DNA of 9,570 nt from CBDUBS01 sp965365445 (lineage in GTDB: Bacteria > Bacteroidota > Rhodothermia > Rhodothermales > DASSAV01), in contig CBDUBS010000141.1 of NCBI GenBank assembly GCA_965365445.1, forward strand, positions 1-9,570. The letters run 5' to 3'. Below, one piece after another: positions 1 through 6,351 of the stretch (positions are counted from its first letter, which is position 1; each line of letters begins with the position of its first letter). The notes beneath the pieces were generated by a model. The model saw only the letters and a program-made list of their open reading frames with translations. It was not told where the DNA came from and did no database searches. The position numbers and the translations under genes are program-made.

Positions 1-107
1 GCGCTGGCGCTGCCGCAGGGCGTCGCCCTGGGCGCCGGGGCACTCCTGGCCGGCCCCGCTGGGCATGGTGACCGTGTGGTAGACGTCCTCGCGGAACATC
101 TGCTCGG
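1..107. other. GC-rich unassigned segment at the window edge
   Basis: These bases are visibly more GC-rich than the sequence that follows. The frame of the downstream chimeric ORF is closed by a TAG at 80-82. The minus strand is open from about 107 to 1 and would read a segment starting EQMFREDVYHTVTMPSG, which I do not recognise. The abrupt change in composition near position 107 suggests a junction between unrelated pieces. Confidence 0.35.
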
Positions 108-340
108 CCCTGGCTGATGCGCGCATCGAGTTCCGCTTCAAGAGCGAGATCAAGGGATCGCTGATGCAGGCACAGCCTCGTGGTTTTTTCAAAGGAAGTT
201 CCGGCCGTTCCTATGTCATCAACATCAGCGAGCGGTTCTTTGTGAATGAAGGAAAAACCGGTATCCGCGATATTCCTTCTGAAGCATTGATCGGCTGGTT
301 GGTGCACGAACTCGGCCATATCATGGATTATCACCAACGG
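107..340 (+). pseudogene. Zinc-metallopeptidase-like fragment (HELGH), truncated at both ends
   Basis: The frame is open from 83 and gains protein-like character at about 107 (SALADARIEFRFKSEIK). It contains HELGH, the HExxH zinc-binding motif of metallopeptidases, encoded around 305-319, preceded by IGWLV and followed by IMDYHQR. The first ATG is at 164, but the sequence before it already looks like part of the same protein, so the true start was probably lost with the left junction. After HELGHIMDYHQR the frame runs directly into the C-terminal domain of SdhA at about 341. I see an HExxH motif in a helical hydrophobic context; membership of a specific peptidase family and any activity are inference. 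With about 78 residues left and no visible third zinc ligand, it is unlikely to work alone. Confidence 0.45.
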
Positions 341-895
341 TCGACAGTGGACCTGGTGGTATTCGGCCGCCGCTCGGGTATGGCTATGGCGGAGCAAATC
401 CGGACGGAAGGCAACAAAAAGCCAAAGCTGCCGGAAAACCCGGAGCGGACGACCCGCGAAATGCTCGAATCCATCGTATCCCGAACCTCGGGCGAACCCG
501 TCGTCAAGGTGCGTACGGATCTGCAGCAGACCATGATGGACAACGTCTCGGTGTTCCGCAACGAACAAACGATGACCAAAGCCCTGGACGAGATACCCGG
601 CTTGCGCAAACGCGCCAACCAGACGGTCATCCAGGATAAAGGCAAGCGGTTCAATACCGAGATCATGGATGCCGTCGAGCTCGGGTTCATGGTGGACTAC
701 GCCGAGAGCATTGCCGCGTGCGCCCTCCACCGCACGGAAAGCCGGGGAGCGCATTCACGGGAAGATTACCCGAATCGGGACGACGAGCAGTGGCTCAAGC
801 ACACGCTGTACTACAGCGACGCGGAGGGTCAGTACGAGTTTGCCTACAAGGATGTCGTCCTCACCCGGTTCGAACCGAAAGAAAGGAAGTATTGA
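164..895 (+). CDS. sdhA: Chimeric ORF: metallopeptidase-like N-terminus joined to the C-terminal domain of succinate dehydrogenase flavoprotein
   Basis: The 243-residue ORF has two unrelated parts. Residues 1-59 belong to the HELGH segment. From about residue 60 (STVDLVVFGRRSG) to the end it matches the C-terminal third of SdhA: the LVVFGR helix start, LQQTMMDNVSVFR at 120-132, the ELGF helix at 172-175, and TESRGAHSREDYPNRDDEQW at 191-210, which is highly conserved in SdhA/FrdA. The family is normally about 580-640 residues. Here the FAD-binding Rossmann fold, the flavin-linked histidine, the capping domain and the catalytic arginines are all absent, including the conserved Arg just before this point. 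This remnant could not oxidise succinate, although sdhB downstream is intact. The start at 164 is only the first in-frame ATG. Its stop TGA overlaps the next ATG (TGATG). Either the gene was rearranged in nature or the contig was misjoined near 340. Confidence 0.8.
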   Translation: MQAQPRGFFKGSSGRSYVINISERFFVNEGKTGIRDIPSEALIGWLVHELGHIMDYHQRSTVDLVVFGRRSGMAMAEQIRTEGNKKPKLPENPERTTREMLESIVSRTSGEPVVKVRTDLQQTMMDNVSVFRNEQTMTKALDEIPGLRKRANQTVIQDKGKRFNTEIMDAVELGFMVDYAESIAACALHRTESRGAHSREDYPNRDDEQWLKHTLYYSDAEGQYEFAYKDVVLTRFEPKERKY

Positions 896-960
896 TGAAT
901 GGCGCCGGTACGGACGTAAGCCCCTGTACCGGCTCCGGCCGTCGGGCAAAGGCACTCTGA
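895..960 (+). CDS. Possible 21-residue ORF translationally coupled to sdhA
   Basis: The ATG at 895-897 overlaps the sdhA stop as TGATG, and its own TGA at 958-960 overlaps the ATG of the next ORF in the same way. The peptide is MNGAGTDVSPCTGSGRRAKAL, with no recognisable domain. The only support is the pair of stop-start overlaps, which would carry ribosomes from sdhA to the small membrane protein at 960. It could equally be ordinary spacer. Confidence 0.22.
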   Translation: MNGAGTDVSPCTGSGRRAKAL

Positions 961-1157
961 TGTATTTTACAACGGACCGGCTTTTACTGATTGCCGTCGT
1001 GATGACACTGATAAGTTTGGATGGGATATACCGGGCCTGGCGCCAGCGGGCGAGTGAACGAATCGACAACCGATTGTTTGTCGTTTACGTAACCGTGCTG
1101 GCACTGGGCAGCGGGCTCGCGTGGGCCGGCTTTTTCCAGAAATGGATGGCCTCCTAG
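960..1157 (+). CDS. Small two-helix membrane protein between sdhA and sdhB
   Basis: This 65-residue ORF is too short for many gene callers. Residues 7-23 (RLLLIAVVMTLISLDGI) and about 40-60 (FVVYVTVLALGSGLAWAGFF) are two hydrophobic segments separated by a basic loop (YRAWRQRASERIDNR), which predicts a helical hairpin in the inner membrane. The ATG overlaps an upstream TGA, and the stop is a TAG at 1155-1157, followed by 112 bp before sdhB. By position it could be a small accessory or anchor-like component of the succinate dehydrogenase cluster. It lacks the heme-ligating histidines and three helices expected of SdhC or SdhD, so I do not call it an anchor subunit. I recognise no family. The hydrophobic pattern and the tight coupling are the main evidence that it is real. 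Confidence 0.55.
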   Translation: MYFTTDRLLLIAVVMTLISLDGIYRAWRQRASERIDNRLFVVYVTVLALGSGLAWAGFFQKWMAS

Positions 1158-1269
1158 GCGCCGGCCCGATTCGATCACTGCTTGCATCAAACATACCTGA
1201 CCATCTTTCTCGGGGCAGCGCCCGCCTTGAAGCGGTATTCCGGGAAGCATAGCCGGGGACTACGCATCC

Positions 1270-1980
1270 ATGAAAATAAACGTCAAGATCAAGCGCTTCA
1301 ATCCGGAAGCAGATAAAGCTCCTCACTGGCAAACCTTCGAGGTGCCCGTCGATCCGATGGATAGCGCGCTGGCCGTGCTGCTGTACATCAAGTGGCACCT
1401 GGATGGCACGCTCACGTTCCGTAAAAGCTGCGCGCACGGCATCTGTGGTTCGGACGCCATGCAGATCAATGGAGAAAACAAACTGGCCTGTTCGGTGCTG
1501 GTGAAAGACCTGGCCAAATCGGAAGGCGATACGATTACCTATGCTCCGCTCCCGACCGGCGCGGTCATCAAAGACCTGGTAATCGACCAGACCGGGTTCT
1601 TCGAAAAGTACCGCGCCATCATGCCGTGGTTGATCAACGATACGCCGCCGCCTGAGACGGAACGCTTGCAGAGCCCTATCGACCACGAAATCATCGAGGA
1701 TGCGACGAAATGCATCATGTGCGGAGCCTGCACGCACAGCTGCCCGAGCACCTGGGCCGACCCGACGTATCTGGGCCCGGCCGCCATGCTGAAAGCCTAC
1801 AGGTACGTATTCGACTCGCGCGACCGCGGCACGCAGGAGCGCCTCCAGATCGTCGACTCGAAAGAAGGCCTCTGGAAGTGCTACACCATCTTCAACTGCG
1901 TCGAGGCGTGCCCCAAGGAGATCGACATTACCCGCTGGCTCTCGGCGCTCAAGCGCAAAACGGTCACCACGCAGTACTGA
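1270..1980 (+). CDS. sdhB: Succinate dehydrogenase / fumarate reductase iron-sulfur subunit
   Basis: SdhB carries electrons from the flavin of SdhA to quinone at the membrane and belongs to both the TCA cycle and complex II. The 236-residue protein has a full ferredoxin-like N-terminal domain, with C54, C59 and C74 around the [2Fe-2S] cluster. The usual fourth ligand is Asp62 (CGSD), as in E. coli SdhB. The C-terminal domain holds CIMCGACTHSCP (C148, C151, C154, C158) and CYTIFNCVEACPKE (C204, C210, C214), the ligands of the [4Fe-4S] and [3Fe-4S] clusters. Length and all cluster ligands are normal, so this copy looks functional. The start at 1270 fits the family; only a weak GGGG lies about 10 bases upstream. 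It follows the damaged sdhA and the small membrane ORF, and a strong terminator follows its stop. Confidence 0.97.
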   Translation: MKINVKIKRFNPEADKAPHWQTFEVPVDPMDSALAVLLYIKWHLDGTLTFRKSCAHGICGSDAMQINGENKLACSVLVKDLAKSEGDTITYAPLPTGAVIKDLVIDQTGFFEKYRAIMPWLINDTPPPETERLQSPIDHEIIEDATKCIMCGACTHSCPSTWADPTYLGPAAMLKAYRYVFDSRDRGTQERLQIVDSKEGLWKCYTIFNCVEACPKEIDITRWLSALKRKTVTTQY

Positions 1981-2001
1981 CCCCCCGGCGCCATCGCATA
2001 A

Positions 2002-2036
2002 AAAAGCCCCTCCCCGGTATCCGGAGAGGGGCTTTT
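2002..2036. terminator. Rho-independent terminator shared by sdhB and glnN
   Basis: AAAAGCCCCTC at 2002-2012 pairs with GAGGGGCTTTT at 2026-2036, and two more C-G pairs continue inside after one mismatch, leaving a short loop around 2016-2022. The A tract on one side and T tract on the other make it usable on both strands. It sits between the convergent stops of sdhB (1980) and glnN (2052). Confidence 0.9.
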
Positions 2037-2051
2037 CGTTGGCAGGAATAT

Positions 2052-4244
2052 TTACTTGACGAACAGCATTTCCCGGTAAGTCGGCATGGGCCAGTATTCC
2101 GCCGGCACCACCCGCTCCAGATTGTCGGCAGCCGCCCGCACTCCGGACATAGCCGGGATGACGTTGTTCTTCATGTGGGCCGCTTTCTCATGCACCGATT
2201 CGCCCCCGAGCTCCTTATTTTGGCGGCTCAGCTCGTTGATGGCCAAGCGGAACGCGCTCGTCAGTTCGTTTACCTCCTGAGCCGTCTCCTTCACGCCGTC
2301 GAACGACATATCCACATCATCGCCGTGTTCGAGGGTCGAGGCCAGTTCACCCAGGTACCGGATCGCCGCCGGCAGGATCATCGTGCGGGCGATCGACTCG
2401 GTCGTTTCCGCCTCGATGTTGATGGTTTTGAAGTACTGCTCGACCATAATCTCGTGCCGGCTTTCGAGCTCACGCTCGCTCAGCACGTCGTATTTCGAGA
2501 ACAGATGCGCGTTTTTCTCCTGCATCATCCTGTTCAACGCGTCGAGCGTGGTGCGCATGTTGAGCAACCCCCTTCGCTCCGCCTCCTCATGCCACTCGGC
2601 AGCGTAGTTGTCGCCGCCGAACAGAATCGGCTTGCACTCGCTGATCACATCCCGAATGACGGCCGCCACCGCATCCTCAAAGGCCTTCTTGTTGCGGCGG
2701 TTGCCCTTCACGCGCTCTTCCAGCATTCCGGCCATCACGTCCAGCGATTCAGCCACGATCACGTTGAGCACGGTCGTCGGGAAAGAGGGACTCTGGCTCG
2801 AGCCGACGGCGCGGAACTCGAATTTGTTACCCGTGAAGGCGAACGGCGAGGTCCGGTTGCGGTCGCCGGCGTGGCGGGGCAGCGAGGGCAGCACGTTCGA
2901 CCCCAGGCCCAGGAGTCCGGCGTTTTTGCTGGAGGTAGCCGGGCCCTTTTCGAGTTGCTCGAACACATCCTCCAGTTGCTCGCCAAGGAACACGCTCATG
3001 ATGGCCGGCGGCGCTTCGTTCGCCCCGAGGCGATGGTCGTTGGCGGCCGACGCCACGGAGATCCGCAGGAGATCCTGATGATGGTACACGGCCCGGATGA
3101 CGGCCGTGCAGAAAAACAGAAACTGGATATTATCGTGCGGCGTGTCGCCCGGCTCCAGCAGGTTCATGCCGGTATCGGTGGCCATCGACCAGTTGTTGTG
3201 CTTCCCGGAGCCGTTGATCCCGAAGAACGGTTTCTCGTGCATCAGGCACACCAGTCCGAATTTCCGGGCCACCCGCCGCAGCGTGATCATGACGAGCTGC
3301 TGGTGGTCCGCCGCGAGATTGGCATTTTCGTAAAGCGGCGCGATCTCGTACTGACTGGGCGCTACCTCGTTATGCCGTGTCTTTACCGGCACGCCGAGGC
3401 GGTACAACTCTTTTTCGGTTTCGAGCATACACGAAAGCACGCGGTCCGGGATCGACCCGAAGTAATGGTCCTCCAGCTCCTGCCCCCGGGGCGGCTTGGC
3501 CCCGAAGAGGGTGCGTCCGCACGTATCGAGGTCCGGGCGGCGGTAATAGAACTCCTCATCGATGAGGAAATACTCCTGCTCCGCGCCCACCGTGGCGAAT
3601 ACCTTCGAGACGTCTTTCACGTCGAACAACTCCAGCACCCGCCGAGCCTGCTTGTCCAGCGCCGCCATAGAGCGCAGCAGCGGCACCTTGTTATCCAGCG
3701 CTTCGCCGTTCCAGGAAATGAAGCCGGTTGGTATCGCCAGGTACGATCCGGTTCCGTTCTCAACGACAAAGGCGGGCGAGGTAGGATCCCAGGCCGTGTA
3801 GCCGCGGGCCTCAAACGTAGCGCGAAGGCCGCCGCTGGGGAAGCTGGAGGCGTCGGGCTCGCCCTGGATGAGTTCTTTGCCCGAAAACTCCGCAACCGCT
3901 CCTCCCCCCTTGTTCGGCGTGATGAAGCTATCGTGCTTTTCGGCGGTAGCCCCGGTCAGCGGCTGGAACCAGTGCGTATAATGCGAAGCTCCCTTCTCGA
4001 CGGCCCATTCCTTCATCGCGATGGCTACCGTATCGGCCACGCGGGGGTCCAGCGGCTGACCCTTGTCGAGGGTAGCCACCAGACTTCGGAAGACGTCTTT
4101 CGGCAGACGGCTCTTCATGACCTCCAGGCCGAACGTATTCTCCCCGAAGATCTTTTCGATATCCATCGGAGAGGGTTTGTGCGTTCCGTTCCCGCTGTAC
4201 TTCTTGGCGGCAAGGATGCTGTAATCTCGCAACGTTGTGCTCAT
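2052..4244 (-). CDS. glnN: Glutamine synthetase type III
   Basis: This enzyme makes glutamine from glutamate, ammonia and ATP in the cytoplasm. At 730 residues it has the length of the GSIII class and is much longer than GSI or GSII. It carries the GSIII signature block ASHYTHWFQPLTGATAEKHD at 86-105, an active-site Glu region GAEQEYF at 220-226, HNEVAPSQYE at 291-300, the glutamate and metal-binding loop FGINGSGKHNNWSMAT at 341-356, and NRTSPFAFTGNKFEFRAVGS starting at 463. I chose the ATG at 4244 because MSTTLRDYS fits the family start. An earlier in-frame ATG at 4295 would add 17 residues of unlikely sequence and run into the upstream gene. The start lacks a clear Shine-Dalgarno. It lies 25 bp after an Lrp-family regulator, so it is probably co-transcribed with it. 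Confidence 0.97.
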   Translation of the reverse strand: MSTTLRDYSILAAKKYSGNGTHKPSPMDIEKIFGENTFGLEVMKSRLPKDVFRSLVATLDKGQPLDPRVADTVAIAMKEWAVEKGASHYTHWFQPLTGATAEKHDSFITPNKGGGAVAEFSGKELIQGEPDASSFPSGGLRATFEARGYTAWDPTSPAFVVENGTGSYLAIPTGFISWNGEALDNKVPLLRSMAALDKQARRVLELFDVKDVSKVFATVGAEQEYFLIDEEFYYRRPDLDTCGRTLFGAKPPRGQELEDHYFGSIPDRVLSCMLETEKELYRLGVPVKTRHNEVAPSQYEIAPLYENANLAADHQQLVMITLRRVARKFGLVCLMHEKPFFGINGSGKHNNWSMATDTGMNLLEPGDTPHDNIQFLFFCTAVIRAVYHHQDLLRISVASAANDHRLGANEAPPAIMSVFLGEQLEDVFEQLEKGPATSSKNAGLLGLGSNVLPSLPRHAGDRNRTSPFAFTGNKFEFRAVGSSQSPSFPTTVLNVIVAESLDVMAGMLEERVKGNRRNKKAFEDAVAAVIRDVISECKPILFGGDNYAAEWHEEAERRGLLNMRTTLDALNRMMQEKNAHLFSKYDVLSERELESRHEIMVEQYFKTINIEAETTESIARTMILPAAIRYLGELASTLEHGDDVDMSFDGVKETAQEVNELTSAFRLAINELSRQNKELGGESVHEKAAHMKNNVIPAMSGVRAAADNLERVVPAEYWPMPTYREMLFVK

Positions 4245-4269
4245 GGTATGTGTTTTCGTGTTTATCGGA

Positions 4270-4767
4270 TCAGTTTTGGGCCGTTTCGGTGGCATAAGGC
4301 ATCAGATCCATGGGAGGTGTGGAAATAACCCGTGTTTCCTTATAGGTACTCAGCACGATACTTGTGGACGTACCATGGACGCCGGGCCATGCTTGTATTC
4401 GTGAAAGCAACTGTTCGAGCGTGGTCGTATTCCGGGTTCTGATCTTCAGAATGTGCGACCCTTCCCCGGTTATAGAATGCACTTCCTGTACTTCATCCAT
4501 TTCGACGGCATGTTGCACGAGGCTCGGGTAATAATCCGAACCATCCACCATCACCCGAATAAACGCGGTGATATCCATGTGAAGGCGCTTGGCATCCACA
4601 ATGGCATGGTAGCCTTTAATAATGCCCCGTTCCTCTAGCTTGCGCATACGTTCGCTGACGGAAGGGACGGAAAGGCCCACTTCCTCGGCAATCCGATTGC
4701 GTTTCATGCGGCCGTTTTCCTGCAGCAGGGTCAGGATGCGGGCATCGATATCGTCCAGGCGGTCCAT
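4270..4767 (-). CDS. Lrp/AsnC-family transcriptional regulator
   Basis: This is a 165-residue feast/famine regulator that should bind DNA as a dimer or octamer and sense an amino acid. The N-terminal winged helix-turn-helix spans about residues 5-52 (IDARILTLLQENGR, then IAEEVGLSVPSVSERMRKLEERGIIKGY). From about residue 66 a RAM effector domain follows, with the typical VHSITGEGSHILKIR segment. I chose the ATG at 4767 because AGGAG lies about 10 bases upstream; the longer frame beginning with TTG at 4797 would include that Shine-Dalgarno in its coding sequence. It is the first gene of a two-gene unit with glnN, so glutamine, glutamate or another amino acid is a reasonable guess for its ligand and glnN for its target. 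That link is inference from position. Confidence 0.95.
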   Translation of the reverse strand: MDRLDDIDARILTLLQENGRMKRNRIAEEVGLSVPSVSERMRKLEERGIIKGYHAIVDAKRLHMDITAFIRVMVDGSDYYPSLVQHAVEMDEVQEVHSITGEGSHILKIRTRNTTTLEQLLSRIQAWPGVHGTSTSIVLSTYKETRVISTPPMDLMPYATETAQN

Positions 4768-5196
4768 ATTTACTCTGACTCCTAATTTTTTACGCAAGAT
4801 CTGCGAAATTTACGAGCCATCCTTCTGAACCGCCAGAAACATACTTAAATAATTTATGCGTACTGCCTGAGCGCCCCCCACTCGATTCTTGCCCCGTAAG
4901 GACGGCTACAGGGCTCCGGCCCCCGCTCCCCTACCCGGTTCGAAGCGCACAAGGTCAATTTACCTTTTTTTCCTACCCTCTGTCAACGGGATGTCCTAAT
5001 TTTTTTAACCAACTCAATCCCATCATAAAACTTTTCCTCGCAACTACAGACATAGGCCTCATGTTTTTCACCTCCTGTACGGACGGGGCGGTTCTCGTGC
5101 CGCCGGCTATATGGATTTTCCGCTATGACGTACAGGGAGGGAATAAACCCGAAACCGATACACGGAGCATCGCGTTTTTGTATTTTATCACCCGAC
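4768..5196. promoter_or_regulatory. Intergenic region upstream of the lrp-glnN unit and of the tRNA
   Basis: About 430 bp without a convincing gene. Next to the regulator lie AT-rich elements, including TAAATAATTTA at 4846-4856 (a palindrome around one base) and AAATTT at 4805-4810, the kind of sequence Lrp-type regulators bind; autoregulation is plausible but unproven. On the minus strand TATGTTTC around 4837-4844 is close to the Bacteroidota TAnnTTTG promoter element. Upstream of the tRNA, TTTTTGTATTTTAT at 5175-5188 is AT-rich and could include its promoter. No other structure was seen. Confidence 0.3.
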
Positions 5197-5269
5197 GGGC
5201 CCGTAGCTCAGCGGTTAGAGCAGTCGACTCATAATCGATTGGTCGCAGGTTCGAACCCTGCCGGGCCCA
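5197..5269 (+). tRNA. tRNA with CAT anticodon, probably tRNA-Ile2 (lysidine type), possibly elongator tRNA-Met
   Basis: A complete cloverleaf of 73 nt: acceptor GGGCCCG (5197-5203) pairs with CGGGCCC (5262-5268), a D arm GCTC/GAGC, anticodon stem GTCGA/TCGAT (5223-5227 and 5235-5239) with loop CTCATAA and anticodon CAT at 5230-5232, and a T arm GCAGG/CCTGC with loop TTCGAAC. The discriminator is A5269, and CCA is not encoded. Base pairs C4-G69 and C5-G68, known TilS identity elements, and the similarity of the anticodon arm to E. coli tRNA-Ile2 favour the isoleucine species whose C34 is modified to lysidine. Elongator Met remains possible. It lacks initiator features such as a 1-72 mismatch. 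Confidence 0.95.
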
Positions 5270-5271
5270 CT

Positions 5272-5305
5272 AAAACCCTCGAAAATGGCTTTTTTCGAGG
5301 GTTTT
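5272..5305 (+). terminator. Rho-independent terminator after the tRNA
   Basis: AAAACCCTCGAAAA at 5272-5285 is perfectly complementary to TTTTCGAGGGTTTT at 5292-5305, with a 6-base loop, two bases after the tRNA discriminator. The hairpin ends in a T run, so it should stop the tRNA transcript. Confidence 0.85.
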
Positions 5306-5665
5306 GCACTTTGAGCCATTCCGCCAGAATGCACCGAAATGAAGCGGTGTACACAAATAGTGCACAAGCCGGAGCGGCCGGAAAATGACCCCTGGCACCC
5401 CTGAGAAGGCCGATTTCGGGCCTCTTCCGGGGAAGACGTGTACAAAAATTGCGATGGGAAACCACCCCTGCCGAAGTAGCTTGCCACTGCACACGATGGG
5501 ATCCGATGATGAGGGGAGGATTGATGCCGACGACGCTGTGAATTGATGGGGCAACCAGGCCTCTCCTTCCATCACGGGCCAGTCAGGGGGCCCGGAATAA
5601 CAACGCCTTCCTTCAGGAGTCAAAACCCACACACCCTTACCTGACGAGGTACCGACCTACGGCAC
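5306..5665. other. Non-coding stretch after the tRNA, no gene recognised
   Basis: About 360 bp with only overlapping short frames on the minus strand, none with protein-like composition or a recognisable motif. GTGTACACAAATAGTGCACA at about 5347-5366 and GTGTACAAAAATTGC at about 5438-5452 share a GTGTACA start, but the repeat is too short to interpret. Because fragments of mobile genes follow, this is probably decayed element DNA. Confidence 0.4.
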
Positions 5666-5731
5666 GAGTTCACGGCCATCCTTAAGCAGAATGAAGGCTG
5701 GTTCATCGCCTACTCTCCCGAGATGCCCGGC
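5666..5731 (+). pseudogene. HicB-antitoxin-like remnant
   Basis: The frame EFTAILKQNEGWFIAYSPEMPG resembles the first beta hairpin of HicB-type antitoxins, which have the pattern FTAxxxxxxxGWxxAxxPExPG. There is no nearby start codon in frame, and the HicB-like pattern stops after about 22 residues although the frame stays open to a TGA at 5903. The helix that normally follows (TLEEAxxNLxEA) is not present, nor is a HicA toxin. Only the strand-strand core is visible, so the assignment is tentative; a chance match cannot be excluded. Confidence 0.35.
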
Positions 5732-5867
5732 CCCGACCTCTCCAGCGCCGCCCCGCAGGAGCTCGACGTGCTCAGCCGGCACGTCGGGGATGCCGTGCGC
5801 CCATATGGCGACAACTGGATGTTTAACATCGATGCGGTCCGGCGATCGACGATCCCTCCGAGCGGTC

Positions 5868-6110
5868 CTGCTTACGGTGCAGTTGCAGAGCCGGGAGCTC
5901 AATGAAGCGCTCCGGCCGTACACCGTCGCGGGAAACCCGGGCCACCTGCTCGACAGCGAGCGCGACGGTCTCGTGGAGGGGCACTACCAGGTGTTCGAGC
6001 TCAAGCACCTCATGGACCTCTCCGACAAGGTGCTCGTGCCGGTGCTGCTCTACCTCTTCCGCCAGGTGGTGCGGCGGCTCTCGAGCGGGCGCCCCAGCCT
6101 GATCGTGATC
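5868..6110 (+). pseudogene. trbE: Internal fragment of TrbE/VirB4 conjugative-transfer ATPase
   Basis: Eighty-one codons read as RELNEALRPYTVAGNPGHLL, then DSERDGL, then YQVFELKHLMDL, then LVPVLLYLFRQVVRRL and finally SLIVI. This matches the stretch of TrbE/VirB4 ATPases between the nucleotide-binding P-loop and the Walker B motif, where the family continues with LDEAW. Here the match stops exactly at that point, and a short unrelated tail (SGRTAGGGVVR) leads to a stop at 6144. Intact proteins are about 800 residues, so both ends are lost and no activity is possible. In nature the protein powers type IV secretion during plasmid or ICE transfer. The fragment shows that conjugative DNA once lay between the tRNA and the integron array. 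An in-frame ATG at 5691 exists but the sequence before about 5868 is not TrbE-like. Confidence 0.8.
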
Positions 6111-6252
6111 TCCGGTCGGACAGCGGGCGGGGGCGTTGTTCGTTGATGCTTGCGGATGGAACACTTTGGCGGCGGATGAGCATCCTTCGGCGACGGTGGT
6201 TCACTGATGCTCGTTCAAAAAACTGACGTCCCACCTCGACGCCCGTAGGCCG

Positions 6253-6351
6253 TACGTACGGCGAAGCTAAGCGGCCCAGCGCGAGCCGATGCGGGCGAGG
6301 TCAGGCCGCAACGTGGCCGAGCGATGGGTCCGCTTGAGCGCAGTGTTATAC
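6253..6351 (-). repeat. attC site of cassette 3, with degenerate outer core
   Basis: Written on the plus strand it runs from TACGTAC (6253-6259) through GGCGAAGCTAAGCGGCC and CGCTTGAGCGCAGT to GTTATAC (6345-6351), which overlaps the stop of the cassette 3 gene. The interior forms an imperfect hairpin and is very close to the attC of cassette 1. The box at 6253-6259 should be RYYYAAC but ends in TAC, so the conserved GTT of the R' core is GTA on the minus strand. It is the last attC I can see in the array. Confidence 0.8.

Noticed and set aside
1710..4328. An 872-codon open frame on the plus strand across glnN
   Set aside because: It is antisense to a clear GSIII gene; its product is rich in His, Arg and Gln with no domain, as expected from codon bias on the opposite strand.
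5027..5199. A lipoprotein-leader-like frame (KLFLATTDIGLMFFTSC) followed by an open frame running into the tRNA
   Set aside because: There is no proper start codon before the hydrophobic part, the lipobox is imperfect, and the frame ends inside the tRNA gene.
5270..5632. A 120-codon frame and two overlapping frames on the minus strand
   Set aside because: Three frames are open at once over a low-information stretch, and none has a recognisable motif or plausible composition; one covers the tRNA terminator.
6178..6212. Inverted repeat GAGCATC / GATGCTC with a 21-base loop, left of the array
   Set aside because: Seven pairs with a long loop are weak, it lacks attC core boxes and a T run, and it can arise by chance.
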